A stretch of 64,000 nt of DNA from Cristatella mucedo (GCA_009760855.2 WPIO01000075.1:1190001-1254000); one strand, 5' to 3'; positions 1 through 11,640 are shown, counted from the first letter of the stretch. Numbers and translations: made by a program. The notes: a model not told the origin generated them from the letters alone.

Positions 1-477
1 CGATCAGCTGTAAGCTTTGGCGAGGCAACGTCCTTCCTGGCGACGCGTCGCGGCCAGCGTCCAGAGGGAATGACGATTTCACTGGCTGGCAGTGCCTGCG
101 GGGAGCAGTCGCTAGAGCGTTTGTGCCCGGCAGGCCCTGCCGGCTGGGGAGGAGAGCTGTCACGTTGGGGGCGGGCCGCTGCCACTGCCGCTGCCGTCGC
201 TGCAGCAGCTGCTGCTTTTCAGCGCTTAATGGTCTGAGCGAGCGCCACGCGGGCGATTGCACAGTAGGCAGCCACACCTGAGGCTCCTGCTTGCGTAGGC
301 AGCGATGTCGTGATAAGTGTTCAGAGAAGCGCCTCTCCAGCCACGCCCCCTTTGGATTGTTGCATCCGTACCGCGGAGCTGCATGCGTTCGGTAGGCAAC
401 TGTTGTCCATCTGTTACTGATGGACCCCTGGACTGGTCCGGGCTTGGCTGGGTGGAGCATGACAATGTTAGCTTTAC
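1..477. other. GC-rich sequence, no gene recognised
   Basis: Base composition is GC-rich with many CTGCTG/GCTGCC trinucleotides around 180-220. Open frames here are short and resemble no family I know. It could be untranslated or promoter DNA of a gene lying outside the window, but nothing in the sequence proves that. Confidence 0.4.
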
Positions 478-534
478 ACACGCATGCGGGCAAGTGTGTG
501 CATACACATGCACGCACGCACACACACAAACGCG

Positions 535-585
<51 letters not shown>

Positions 586-590
586 ACATA

Positions 591-634
<44 letters not shown>

Positions 635-671
635 CGCACACAGACACGCACATTCACAGACACACACATAG

Positions 672-706
<35 letters not shown>

Positions 707-775
707 CATACACAGACACACACGCACACAGACACGCACATAGACACACACAGACACGCACACAGACAGACATAG
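478..775. repeat. (CA)n compound microsatellite
   Basis: About 300 bases of CACACA runs are interrupted by ACGC, GACA and CATAGACA variants. The long Cys/Val and Thr/His frames read from it on both strands are artefacts of the repeat, not genes. Confidence 0.97.
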
Positions 776-2642
776 CAGCGCTGCATTAGTTTCTGCTCAC
801 TGCGTCAACCTTGGCAGTTTTATGTGCTGACAGTGTCGGGAGAGCAGAGTTTTTCGGGAGCACTGGCAGGCGTGGATATGAGGTCGCAGGCCCTGTGGAG
901 GAGACCGGCTGGCTCTGAAGCCCTCCCTCCCCCCAACCACCCGAACGACTGCAACTGGTCACCCAGTCTCACCCAGCAGGCTCTGCCAGCGTTTGCAGAT
1001 TAGCTTCATTCTTGCCAAGGTCGAGGTCAAGGCCGCTTCTTGGCCGAATCCTGTCGACTTCGCTCGGAGCAGTCGTTGATTGCCGGCCCACTCGCCATTT
1101 GGGGACGAAGCAGAGGAGGAGGGGCAGAGAAGGTGGGGCCTGCTTACGTGACCATGGAGTGCTTCCCATCGGACCGGAAGGCCGTAGCCACACGCTCACT
1201 CTGCTCAGCAAACTCCGAAGTGTCGATGCCTGTCTGCGGAGTGCGTCTAACGATCGAGCGAGTTCTTTTTGGCTGCCCACCTGAAAGGGAAGTGCCGCAA
1301 GTGCAGTCTCTGGGGGTAGGATGCCCCCGCCCCTGCTTCCACGCGCTGCTGCCAGGTCGTGGGCTACTGTAGCAGGTCCTGTAGCAAGCAATAGGAATTG
1401 TGGGCAGTGCTAGCCCCCTACCGCTCTTTTGCCGCCACAGAAAGGAGGCTGTAGGAGGAGGATCGGCCCACGTTTACTTTTTTTGTGACGATTCACTCGG
1501 CACGTGTTGCTGCTGACCCACACGATTTTTACCGGTTTATCAGCTCCAGTGGTGGGAGGTGGGTTGGGGTGGCAATGGTCGCCACTGTGTAAATGTTTCT
1601 GGCGGTTGACAGTCGTCGTTACCATGCTGCCGCCGACACCGGCGCTGTCTTCATTTCTAACGCCCAAGCTTGGCCCGTCCGCTTGGCGGGTTCAGCCGGT
1701 TGGTTGTCTTTCTCTGCTGCCGCTGCCTTGACCGAGCTTGAGCTTTTTAAATGCTGCCGTCTCACGACCAGGCGTCGATTCTGTTTGCAGTTCCGGGACC
1801 CGCCGGCGGCATGCCGCGCTTCTAGAACGGCGCGGCAGTCCGCCCGTGCAGCAGCGCAGTCGCTTTGAGGTGCGTCGTCGGCCGAGCAGAGCTCTCTCAC
1901 TCGGGCGCGTGGTTCGTGTGCTATCTATGTGCCCCTTCCGCCCCGCCCCACCCACCACCCTGCCTCTGCAGTGGGACTCTCTGCTAGGCGCCAGGCGTGT
2001 CGCCCACCTGCCGCCGCATTGTCGCCGCCGCCGGCTCTCTCCGTTTGTCGCCGCCGCCGGCTCACCCAGTGCCTGCATCACGACTCGACTTGCTTGACTT
2101 GCTCGCTACAGACGTTCACTTGCAAAGGAGCGCCTGACGCTAGGCAATGCAAACAGCCACTCTCCTTGAGCGGCCGTTTCACCTTGACGACGACGACGAG
2201 AGAGAGCGACCGACCGACCGACCACAATTCATTGATCTGGTGGTTGGTGGTGGCCGCTGTGCGTACATACTTCCTCCGGCAGCCAAGAGCTGACGTCGTC
2301 AGCCGGTGGTGGCAGCTGCCTACTTAACCAGTGACCGATCCGTGTCCCGGTCGGCCGCTGCCATGAGCAACCAATGTTAACGAGCGCAGTCGTAAAGGTG
2401 ATCGGCCCACTGGGAGCATCTTTCGTGATGTGTTGTAACGTTCGAGACTTTATACTTACTTAGTTTATGTTACTTGCCGGAAGTGGCTGACAGCGGTCTT
2501 TCCTTACGGCTCTAGTTATTATTTTTGTTACGGCCAAGGAAGGAAGTGTTCTGAACACAGTTTTATGATTTTTCCTTATCGTTGAAAGTCAATAGGAACT
2601 GTTTTTTCAAGATATTTTGCATCGCTGCCCTCTCTGTCCCTC
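776..2642. other. GC-rich intergenic sequence, no gene recognised
   Basis: There are several overlapping open frames on both strands, none longer than about 140 codons. None has a recognisable motif, and codon use is what high GC alone would give. No convincing splice-bounded exon was found. Stretches of CCGCCGCCGG near 2020-2060 give CpG-island character. Confidence 0.4.
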
Positions 2643-2651
2643 TCTCTCACA

Positions 2652-2697
<46 letters not shown>
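2643..2697. repeat. (CT)n microsatellite
   Basis: Nearly pure CT dinucleotide run after a short CACACA interruption. Confidence 0.97.
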
Positions 2698-2698
<1 letters not shown>

Positions 2699-2870
2699 CC
2701 CCATCCTTAAGTCCGACTGACTGAACACATCTTGGGCTGTGCCGGTTCGCCGTCTCGTCTCGACCATCTTCTTCTGGTCACTGCTTCGGCCGGTCGCTGG
2801 TCGCTGCTTAGTCTGAGCCGTCGTCGCCGGCGTGGGCTACTTTCATCGGCAGCTCCGTCGCGCACGAGTA

Positions 2871-2986
<116 letters not shown>

Positions 2987-3478
2987 CGCTCTTGCCACCG
3001 CCGCAACTGTCGACCGAGCTCTAGCCGTCTGTGAGCTTTTTTCTCGCTTTCTGGCCAGGCAGAGCGTCTGCTTGGCCTGCACTCGTCCACATCTCGCCTC
3101 CCAGCACTGTGCCCCGGCTTGGCTCCTCCACTGGCTTACTCGGGCCGTCTCCCCTGCGGAAGCATGGGTTGTCGACCAATGAGCGCATATATGAGCTCAA
3201 TCAATGGCCGACCAATGAGACCGGTCGCTCACACACACCCAGCCTCGCTCCCAGCTCTTTGTCCCCGACTTAAGCTGCAGCTTCCTATGCTGTCTCCTTC
3301 CGACACTTTGCTTGACACTTGGCACTTGCCTACCTCCTATCTGTTTAGCGATCGGATCTGCCTTCCTCTTCCACGCTGGGCACGTTTGAACTGATTCAGA
3401 GCATTTCGAAAGACGCCGTTTGCCGCTTCCTGCGTATGTTGTACATTACTGCATCAGCCGTTCTGCATGCTATGTAGC

Positions 3479-3535
3479 GCTGCCCGCCCGCCTGCCCGCC
3501 TGCTGCCCGCCTGCCTGCCCGCCTGCCTGCCTGTG
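3479..3535. repeat. GCCTGCCC short tandem repeat
   Basis: Degenerate tandem copies of a 4-8 base unit (GCCTGCCC / GCCCGCCT) lie in a GC-rich context. Confidence 0.9.
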
Positions 3536-4772
3536 CACCTGACACTTTAGTGTGGTTACTTCGAAGTTTATTCTGGCGCGTTGCTGCTGTCTCTGTTGCG
3601 CGCCTGCCCGCTCGGTCCGGCCGGCCGCCTGCTGCCACCTCTGCCCTCTCTGCTGATGCTGCTGCCGCGTTCGGACCGGCAGCTAAGCCCCGCGTGCTGT
3701 CGGCCGCAGCTGTCGGCCGCAGCGGTGGCGGTAACGGCTATTTGGACGAGCTGCTGCTGCTGCCGCCGCTGCCGCCTACACGGTGAACAATAAAAGCTTA
3801 GCAGCATCACGTGTGGTGGCTTTGCAAAGCCCCGCTGCCGTGGCTTGCCGCCTGCGCTGCTGCTGCTGCCGCCGCAGTGGCGCAGCCTGCGCACGACCCG
3901 CCTTGGCTGCGACTTCACGCCACTCGTGCCCTCGTGCTCGGCCCACGTGCCGCCAGCTCGGCGTGGCTCGTCAGTTTGGCTGAGTAGCGCTCATGCTGCC
4001 ACTGCTACTGCTACTGCCCGCCCGCCTGCCCTGCGCATCAGGGACCAGAGAATTCGTGCACTCGTTCGCACACGGGATTTGCTGCTGCTGCCGCCGCCGC
4101 CGTTCTCACTATCCCGCAAATTGCCGGCTTGGCTGGTCCGCACAGTACACGCCTCACATCCGGGCAGCTACTTGCCGCTGCCGCCACCGGCTTCCTCTGC
4201 CTGTTGCTCTGCCTCTGTTTGCAGCCGCCATGCTGCAGCGCGTGGCACGGGTGTGGCAGGAGAATCCTGGCACGTGGCTCGTGGCTTCTTCAGTTCGTTC
4301 GGTGATTCGTTCGTTCGGTCGGTCGTCGTGGTCTCCATATTAGGCTGTCGCTGCCACCTTGTCTCAGAGCTTCTTCCTGTGATCAGCCGCGAGAGTGTCT
4401 TGCGATTGGCTGAGTACTATCGGGCAGCCTATTTACTGCTGTTACGTTTTTTCAAAGCTCATCAAAGTTGCGTAGCATTAGCATGTGACATACTATTGGT
4501 CGTCTGCGTGCAGGCATCAGCAGCAGGGAAGTCGTTCGCCCCACCTCCTCCTCCGAGGGGGGTAGCGGCTGCTCACCCGGCTGCTCTAGCTCCGCATGAT
4601 GTTAAAAGAAAACTAGTCAGCTGACTGGTATCTGGTCTGGCAGAGCCTGTTGGAACTAACGATACTATGGCAGGGCAGCCTGCGTTTTTTTTTATATCTG
4701 AATAAACAGTTTACTCTTATTGCTGCCCCGGCGCCGCGACTCGCTTTCACTTTCGTGCATGGATGGCAGAGA
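3536..4772. other. GC-rich region with two AATAAA signals, no gene recognised
   Basis: AATAAA occurs at 3789-3794 and 4701-4706. The 259-codon frame 3845-4624 is rich in Leu, Ala, Pro, Cys and Arg through CTG/GCC repeats and matches no family I recognise. The region might hold the 3' end of a + strand transcript, but the sequence does not establish one. Confidence 0.3.
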
Positions 4773-4810
4773 TGCACGGAGGCAGCAGAGACGTCTGCTG
4801 CCTCCGTGCA
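4773..4810. repeat. 38-bp near-perfect palindrome
   Basis: TGCACGGAGGCAGCAGA is followed by the four-base centre GACG and then by its exact reverse complement. The 17-bp stem with a 4-base loop could form a cruciform or an RNA hairpin. I recognise no transposon terminus or RNA family in it. Confidence 0.9.
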
Positions 4811-5103
4811 GCGCCTACCAAGTAGGGCGTCACTCACACAGCCCAGTGACTCCCAGGTTGTGGTCGGTGCTCTGCCGTGTGGCAGCCTGACCGACACCAG
4901 TGCAGCTTCGCTTGCAGCTGTGTCCGAGTCGGCTTCTTTCATGGATGGGTGGGGGACACCAGCCAGCTGCCTCAGAAGCAGAAATGGCCTCACTCACTTT
5001 TTGTTGGTGTGTCGCCAGCAGCGAGCACGAATCATCTAACCCGGTAATCTTTGCATGGATGCAAGCTAGCACCGACTGGTGGCCGCGTGGGTTGACATGC
5101 GGT

Positions 5104-5258
5104 CACGTGATCCGGACCGGTAGGTCACGTGGCTCCAGGCCGCCGGCTTGACACGTGTTGGTCACGTGGCTACAAGCAAGCTCAGTGTCCGTGATCTGGT
5201 GCCGGTAGTGGTGTGACACACCGTGTCACATCATAGCCAGCACAGGTTATGTCACGTG
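5104..5258. promoter_or_regulatory. Cluster of five CACGTG E-boxes
   Basis: CACGTG starts at 5104, 5126, 5152, 5163 and 5253. Four of the five have the extended form GTCACGTG. Such sites bind bHLH-zip factors of the USF, MITF/TFE or Myc/Max type in animals. No start codon of a recognisable gene follows directly, so the target is unknown. Confidence 0.5.
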
Positions 5259-5491
5259 CCAGGGCACGTCAGGCAGGCTACCGTGACTGGTGAGGGCAGG
5301 GCAGCAGCTTTCAGCCTAAGACTTCCGGTCTTGCATCGTAAACAGGCCGAGGAGGCAGCCGGCAGTATCCCCCACTGGACCCGAGCCCACTCCTCTCCCC
5401 CACCATCTTTCCACCACTCTTGAACCCTTCAAATAATTTGGCCAATGGAGGCCGTCCGAGCAAGGAGCCTGGCAGCATCCCATTGTTCACT

Positions 5492-5576
5492 CTAGTAATA
5501 ATAAGTAACAATAATGCACTTGATAAAGCATCATCAGAGAACTCCCCCTAGGCGCTTTACATTTGCTGCTAGTGGG
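5492..5576 (-). mobile_element. L2-type LINE 3' tail, antisense
   Basis: An AAT-rich start is followed by CACTTGATAAAG, CAGAGAACT and CTAGGCGCTTTACATTTG. This is the reverse complement of the terminal stem-loop and (ATT)n tail shared by the LINEs in this window. Only about 85 bases remain, a severe 5' truncation. Confidence 0.85.
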
Positions 5577-5909
5577 CGGAGTTGGGCTAGTACTAGCATT
5601 GAATGCCTGCCCAGGTCAGCAGGCAAGGTGCTGACCCTGCCCCGTGGAGTTTAGAGAGACATGTCACTAAGGATTTTGCATGCACCTTCCTTTAAACGTC
5701 GCCGAGAGTCTACCAAAAAGGTCGCGACAGACAGCGTATCTGTGAATCCTGGCTTTCTTGCAAATGCATTGCATTGGTGCTGTCAGCATTTTTAGGCCTG
5801 GCCTGGCCAGCAATGCTGAGGTAATTCTCGATAAAGTGCAAAGGCAATGTCGTTTGCCAGTGACTTTCGGTGCTTACAGCTGCTTTCGGTGCTCACGCGG
5901 ATGCTGATT

Positions 5910-5949
5910 CACGCTGATTTTTATTTCACGCTGATTTTTATTTCACGCT
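5910..5949. repeat. 17-bp tandem duplication
   Basis: The unit CACGCTGATTTTTATTT is present twice and followed by the start of a third copy. Confidence 0.9.
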
Positions 5950-5959
5950 ACAAAGAGAA

Positions 5960-6060
5960 AGTGAGAAGCGTAGCTGAGACAGTAAGCTTACAGTGGGGGA
6001 AGCAAGTAGACTTGAAGTAGCAGCCCAGGACTGCTGATAAGGTGGAGCAGTGCACCTGAT
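5960..6060 (-). mobile_element. Fragment of LINE-like family D, antisense
   Basis: AGTAGCAGCCCAGGACTGCTG and the following GTGGAGCAGTGCA resemble the better preserved family D copy at 26100-26240 in the same orientation. It is heavily diverged and short. Confidence 0.5.
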
Positions 6061-6154
6061 AAGTAAAACTCGATACTCATTCGTGCTCATGCATACAAAG
6101 CAAACAAGAAATAAGATTAAGTTAACAGGGCCTCGGCCTAATGCTCTGTAAAGC

Positions 6155-6440
6155 GATGGTTTGGTCCAGTGGTTAATAATAATAATAATAGTAATAATAA
6201 TAATTCACTTGATAAAGCGCCCTCAGAGAACTTAATCTCTCTCTAGGCGTTTTACATTTACTGTAAAGTGAAATGCAATTGAATGGTAAGTAAAATCATG
6301 CTTGAAAAAACAAACGAAATGAATAATATGGTTAGGGGATTAATGTGCTCGCCCGACCAAAGCCTGGCTGAGGTCGTGGGCTCGAGCCCCAAGACACGTG
6401 GGAAGTGCCTGAATAGAGATTAGGTTCTCTGTGGGCGCTA
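6155..6440 (+). mobile_element. SINE family A, split by a nested L2 fragment
   Basis: The tRNA-like head starts GGTTTGGTCCAGTGGTTAA (polymerase III A box) and resumes after the insert with TTAATGTGCTCGCCCGACC. It continues to a B box, GTGGGCTCGAGCCCC, and a 3' tail, GTGCCTGAATAGAGATTAGG. Removing 6176-6338 restores a continuous SINE like the copy at 63063. Confidence 0.85.
6176..6338 (-). mobile_element. 5'-truncated L2 inserted in SINE A
   Basis: (AAT)n is followed by the antisense 3' stem-loop and part of the 3' UTR, ending near ATGGTTAGGGG. It aligns with the 3' end of the L2 copy at 50383-51165. TTAAT flanks both sides and is a plausible short target-site duplication. Confidence 0.85.
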
Positions 6441-6559
6441 TACAAATGCCGACACTGCATGTTATAACTAACCACGTTGGCATACTTCCTATACAGTGTA
6501 ACTAATGTGAAGAGAATCGGTTACCTGAGGGTGCTATACAAATGTAATTATCCATTAAA

Positions 6560-6844
6560 TAATTGTGGAAGTGAGTTCCACAGTCTGGGTAGGACCTAGC
6601 GAACAAAAGCTTATGTCGGCACGTTCTTCATAGGAATGAAGATGCTTGCTAATTTGTGGTCCACAGATATGAGCTGAGGGCACGAGGAGGCAGAAACTGA
6701 TGCAGCAGTTCAACCCGGTGCCGAGCCATGGCAGGCATTGTGGGTCAGTGTAAGAATTTCGCTGTTAGGTTTATTATCCAGTGGCCATCACAGCTCTTTC
6801 AGCGAGAGACGTGACCAAACTCGTGATTTGTTACTAGCTTTGCA
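6560..6844 (-). mobile_element. LINE-like family D relic, first block, antisense
   Basis: The block GGAAGTGAGTTCCACAGTCT through the 'gcacgaggagg' motif to TCACAGCTCTTTCAGCG matches in order the copy at 26250-26520. No intact frame is left. Confidence 0.65.
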
Positions 6845-6965
6845 TCGCAGTAATCACTGGTTTGGCCCAGTGGTTAAGGGGCCCCGACCTGAATGTGATC
6901 GCCGAGGTTGTTGGGCTCGAGCCCCGTGGCATATGTGAAGTGCATGAAGAGGATTTTCTCTTCAC
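6845..6965 (+). mobile_element. SINE family A
   Basis: The A-box region GGTTTGGCCCAGTGGTTAAG and the B-box region TTGGGCTCGAGCCCC are followed by GGCATATGTGAAGTGC and a diverged 3' stem-loop. It is inserted in, or adjacent to, family D sequence. Confidence 0.85.
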
Positions 6966-7599
6966 TATACGCATGAATGGCTTTTATAGTGTTATCGTGA
7001 GCTGCAGAAGCTTAAGCTGTGTCTACACTGGCGAATGCTCGTTGACTGATAGGGGTTGGGGGACTGTTGGCTGCCGGGAAGGATCCGAGCATCGCGAGCC
7101 AGGCTGTAAGATGTAGGCTCTCGCTCAACTTTTTGGCGGTAGAGCAGACTTTGAAAGGCAGCCGAACAACCAGGAACAGACCCACAAGGCAGCATTGCTG
7201 TCACCTTCATAGACCTTTGCGATACGGACCAGTCGATGGAATTTTAAGAGTTAGGAAAATAGGCATTTTTGATAACGACACCTGTCTTTAATAGGATTGT
7301 GGCTCAATTTTATGAACTTTATGTAAGTGTGTATAGACGGCAGAAGATATGTGACTATGGATAGCGGCCGCTCCATTCCATTTGCCGCCAAAACAGGACC
7401 TTAATGACCACACTCTAAGCTCTCCTAAGCTCGCCAAGTGAGAGTGAATGTACCGGCTACAGATAGACAACGATGCTAGTCTCGATTCTAAAATATACGC
7501 AGTGTAGACATGGCTGGTTCGACGCTAGCTCGCACTCGAGACAAGTTCTAGGGTATGTCGACTCAGAATTTAAGCCAACGTAGAAGCAGCTTTATTAGT
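6966..7599. other. No gene recognised; probably decayed repeat
   Basis: AT/GC-balanced sequence with only short open frames. It lies between two blocks of a family D relic, so it may be family D sequence too decayed to align by eye. Confidence 0.3.
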
Positions 7600-7800
7600 T
7601 TATTCGGTAGCCTAGCCAAAACGGAATTGTAATCCAGCCTAAACAGAACCGGGGAGCTATACAGTTTTGGCAAGCCGCTGTGGTAGACCATCCACAGCCT
7701 TTGGGACTGGACGTGATGGCTAGCTGTGAATGAAGTTTTCTTAAATGGAACTTTCGAAAATTGAGCAGTTTTCAGAGAGGACGCTTACGTATCTGTCACG
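7600..7800 (-). mobile_element. LINE-like family D relic, second block, antisense
   Basis: GTAGCCTAGCCAAAACGG, 'gctgtggtagacca', TGGCTAGCTGTG and 'cttcttaaatgg' correspond in order to 26670-26830 of the other antisense copy. Both copies share the same internal order, so this is one element and not chance similarity. Confidence 0.6.
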
Positions 7801-8133
7801 TAGTGAAACGTAGTTCTCTTATAATTGAGTCTACGGAAATTGGATCGGGTCATCCGGGATCGAATGTTTGTCAGGCAAGTATTCATTTTGTCAGTCGCTC
7901 CAGTAATAATAAAACATATGTTGAGAATATTACGTTTGTATAGCGCCTCCAGAACACGTCGTTGTGAGCACATTACATATCCTGTACAGGAAGCAAGGTC
8001 GAATGATTAGTTGTAACAGATTTTGAAGGCTTATACGACAAGCATAGCTTGGTTTCGTCAGCATAGAGGTGATCGCCGATCCAATGGGCACGAGTCACTT
8101 TTCTCTAGATGGTCCGTATAAATAAGGAGCAGA
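7801..8133. other. No gene recognised
   Basis: The sequence includes a TAATAATAAAACATATG stretch and a TATAGCGCC motif similar to the SINE/LINE tails. There is no supportable coding exon. Confidence 0.3.
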
Positions 8134-8620
8134 TCACGACTGGACACCCTTGTGGAACTTGTAACTGGCCTCATAGAACACGTATTGAACACGATCGGAC
8201 AAGTATGATTTGAATCGTGACAGCGCCTCGACAGATATACCGATCGTTTTTCTTAATCGTCCAAGTATCGTAATCAGTAGTGTCGAAAGCAGCTGATAGA
8301 TCAAGCAGGGCCAAGACAGTCGCATTGCCGCTATACTTGATGCTTAGAATGTCGTTGGTCAGGCGGAAGAGAGCAGTTTCACTGTAGCCGAGTCGCTTGA
8401 ATCCCAACTTAAAAAAAACTTCTCTGACACATGGGAAGAATGGAAACTGGGTAATATGTTTTAGACTCCGAATCCAATCTAGGCAGTTTGGGTATTGGTC
8501 CGGCGATGGCCCATTTAAAAGACTTTAGAATAACCCAGTTTTCCAGAGAAGCATCAAACACATGAGTTTTGGCTGGGCTAAGTTTGTCTGCCAGTGAAGA
8601 CCAGAGAGGGGGTGGCGTAG
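8134..8620 (-). pseudogene. L2-type reverse transcriptase fragment, frameshifted
   Basis: Read on the minus strand from about 8600 down to 8134. Pieces of a non-LTR reverse transcriptase appear in order: a remnant of the region before the first RT block, then SETALFRLTNDIL, then ALLDLSAAFDT, then GISVEALSRFKSYLSDRVQ. In intact elements these lie around RT blocks 1-4. Stops and at least two frameshifts separate them, so it is inactive. Confidence 0.8.
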
Positions 8621-8689
8621 CGTACCTTCAGAAGGCGTGGTCTTTTTACAAGTATTTACAGCCATGTCCGCTCTTTTGTTGACTGTCTA

Positions 8690-9320
8690 GAAAACTTCGG
8701 TTTGGTCCTACACGTTAATCACACTTTAACATCGGTGAGCATATCCGGGATCTCGCTACCGCTAAGGATGTCTGCCCACTAACCTTGTTGTGTTTTCACT
8801 GGCCATCTCGAATCATTGCTCTGTCTCATTTACTGTTCCTCTTCCGTTGTAGGTGCAACGTCACGACGAGTTTGTTCAACGATGAAACTTGAAACAGTAA
8901 TGACCCGGAGAGATGTTTGAAATTGGTCTATGAGGCTGGTCTGCTTGATCTGCACCCAGACTTGGCCGACACCATCGATACCCCTACTGACCAATGAACA
9001 TTAAGCTTCGGCGTGCCCTGACGAGCATGCTCCCGTACATCATGTCCGTGTGCAGAATCGTGGACATTGCTTTCAATAATGGAAAAACTGCAAAAGACAC
9101 GTCGTGTTAAGTGACGGCTTGAACTCCGCTTTAAGTAGTTTGGGCCTGATGCTGATCTAAGCCATGACTTTTACTACTCGAAAGCCGAAGTCCTCCCAGT
9201 CAGACCCAAAGCAGATTTATAAGATGGTGAGCAATTTGCTTACCAACTGAGGGGTATGATTCCCCAGATACTAACGGATCGGTTAACAAGTTTTCAGCCT
9301 TCTTCTTTGAACAAAGTGCA
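8690..9320 (+). pseudogene. Degenerate L2 ORF2 region
   Basis: Plus-strand pieces are similar to the linker between endonuclease and RT in the L2 copies at 41.2 and 63.2 kb. The segment after 9160 reads like the FYSK...KADL motif. It carries many stops and is recognisable only by comparison with the other copies. Confidence 0.45.
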
Positions 9321-9679
9321 CCTATTCATGCCTTCATAAAGCCCCATCTGACTAAAGCAATTATTGAATCGCTAAGTGTGACCTTCCTTAAGAGATTTTC
9401 CGCGGTATTATCTTGCGATGTGGCTACCATAATAAAGTCTAGTGAAAAGGGATCGTCTCCTAAAGAACCTTTACCGTCACCGCACATCCGGCCATGCCGT
9501 CCCCGGCCTAGTCGGTGACCCTTACCCGCTATACAGCCATCCGGTCCCAGCCAACCGAACCTAGCGAGGGTACACAATTAACTGTTTCGTTCCTTCTCTT
9601 AAAGACCATCGGCAACAGAATCTTTTGCTCGCAGGCCCTACCTAGAACTCGTCTCAACAGCTCTTACTTAACGACATCT

Positions 9680-9935
9680 GTACTCCTGCCGGCTACTGTG
9701 GCACATCCGTTATAGCTGTCCTGAGCTGCTACTTTATACCACCCACTATCACAAGTGCCCTCCTGACCCAGCTATATTTCTCAGCTTCTAGTTTTGGCTT
9801 GAGGTAAAGTCTGTTGGCTTCCGAATGCGATAAGCCAAAGGCTTTTTAAGTTTGCTATAGATAACTCTCATGTGTAATACCCACAGAATCTTTGTGGAAT
9901 TAAATGCGGACATTCATTACAATACATTACCCGCT
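9680..9935 (+). mobile_element. LINE-like family D 3' end
   Basis: TGGCACATCC, GAGCTGCTACTT, 'ctcctgacccagctat', AAGTCTGTTGGCT and CATTACAATACATTAC line up with 11385-11640 (same strand) and with 25915-26180 (opposite strand). The end is CATTA-rich, unlike the (ATT)n end of the L2 copies. Confidence 0.7.
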
Positions 9936-11384
9936 CCTCTAAAGGGAGACTTCGGGAATTATTGCTGTGGATTGCGTGAGAAAGCGCACGTAACTTAGAG
10001 CTCCACTGAGCAGATTTCTGGTGGATTTCGACCGTCTTTGCAGCCCATTTGCACGGAAACTCGCAAGTGAAATTATTAAAACTGTATTAAAAACAAAAAA
10101 GCTCGACTATGCAGGATGATTAGAGAGTAGCTACTTTAGCAAATTTGATAAGTATGTTATTTCAAGGATTCGAGCATATTATATGCCTTATTTAGAGTCA
10201 ATTAATGTGAATTGGAAGTAACTGAAATGGTGTTTTCCCCTTCAAATGCACTATGTCGGAGTCATTGGTATCTTAAAATTAGTATTTAACCAATAATATG
10301 TGCTTCCAAAGCCAAGAATCTTAAAAAAAGCGCATCGATAGGACTCCTGCCTTAAACTACGCGAGCTGAGACACAATGCTTCCTGGTTCTCATGGACATC
10401 ACTTCTCGTCCTAGAAGACATTCTGCCGAGTGAGAATTGTAGTTATTGTGTTGGTTTTGTACTCAAGAGATCCTTGTATTATCGTGCGCCTAACCTCAGC
10501 ACTGGCGTGTTCAGGACCCCATTTAGCCGCTTCCTGTATCTGCCGGTCTTTCTAGATAGACGATAGAATTCTCAAAGACGGATCTTCTTGAAACCAATCG
10601 CCGAGCTTAACAGGCTGCTGCATGTTCTAAGTCACTCCTTAGAGAGATGCTGCTGGATATAAATTGCCAGAACTCCAGTATTCGCATAAGAAGCCTGATA
10701 AAAAAAAGTAGGAAATTCGGGCTCTTGGCCGGGCCCGCTCCAATGCCCGTAGCAGCTAACTCAATAGTGGGTGGCCGCCTTATTAGCCAGCGCTTTTATC
10801 TTCAGATCTGTGTCACGTGACTGCGACTGAATGTTGGTTTAAATTTACCCTAGTTTAGGAGTCATGGCGAGCGCGAAGGAAGTTAGAAGAGTCCTGAGTC
10901 GCTGAGCCTGAGCAGCTGCGAGTCTGTATACGAGTCCGTTCGAAGTCGCCTGTCGTATTAGCGATAATATATGGCAGTCGCTTGCGTTTTTTCCCTTTTC
11001 AATGCGGCGTTGTAGCTAGCGATACTTGCGGTATATTATCGAGCGCCACGCTATCGTCGGCGTGTTCTAGCTCATGGCTCCGCTCGATTTCCGCCGCTAC
11101 CCGAACTAGTGAGGGTCGCGCGCGGTCATAACGGGCGAAGGTCGACGATTTTCGAGCACTCGCGGCCACGTACCAAAGGAGTGAGAGAAGCGCGCGGCAG
11201 CGCGGAGCGGTTGCCTTGAGCTTGAGCACGCGACGTCCCTGAGACGAGTGCCCGTCGTGTCGAGCGATTTCAAGACCGATCGCGAACCCCGCATGCAAGC
11301 GCGGGAAGCAGTGCTCAGGCGAGAGCAAGCTAGAACAACTACTCTATTAATTTTAGAAATTATAGAAATTACACGATATCGGAC
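9936..11384. other. No gene recognised
   Basis: The first kilobase is AT-balanced with no open frame worth reporting. From 10860 the sequence becomes CpG-rich and short frames on the minus strand appear (10999-11328), none with a recognisable motif. Confidence 0.35.
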
Positions 11385-11640
11385 TATGTTGGCACATCCT
11401 TTTCAGCCGTCTTGAGCTGCTACTTCCACGCCACTCACTACCTCAACCGCTCTCCTGACTCTGCTATGCTTCCCACTTTCTCTTTGTTGCTGCGTGAGAC
11501 GAAGTCTGCTGGCTACAGAATGCGCACCGAAAGCCGCTTAGGCTGTGAGCGCGCGCTAAGCAAAACTCTCCGCGCGTAACACCCACATGGTCTTTATGGC
11601 TTTGTGGAGTTACAGACGGAGATACATTTACATTACATAG
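11385..11640 (+). mobile_element. LINE-like family D 3' end
   Basis: TTGGCACATCCTTTTCAGCC, 'cttgagctgctacttcc', 'gaagtctgctggctac', 'gagttacagacggagata' and CATTTACATTACATAG match the other family D ends in order. It is better preserved than the 9680 copy. Confidence 0.75.

Noticed and set aside
226-786. Long Cys/Val and Thr/His open frames on both strands
   Set aside because: They are the translation of a (CA)n microsatellite; no other sequence supports a protein.
3845-4624. 259-codon frame in the GC-rich left part
   Set aside because: Composition is explained by CTG/GCC repeats; no conserved motif, no splice context, and overlapping frames are equally open.
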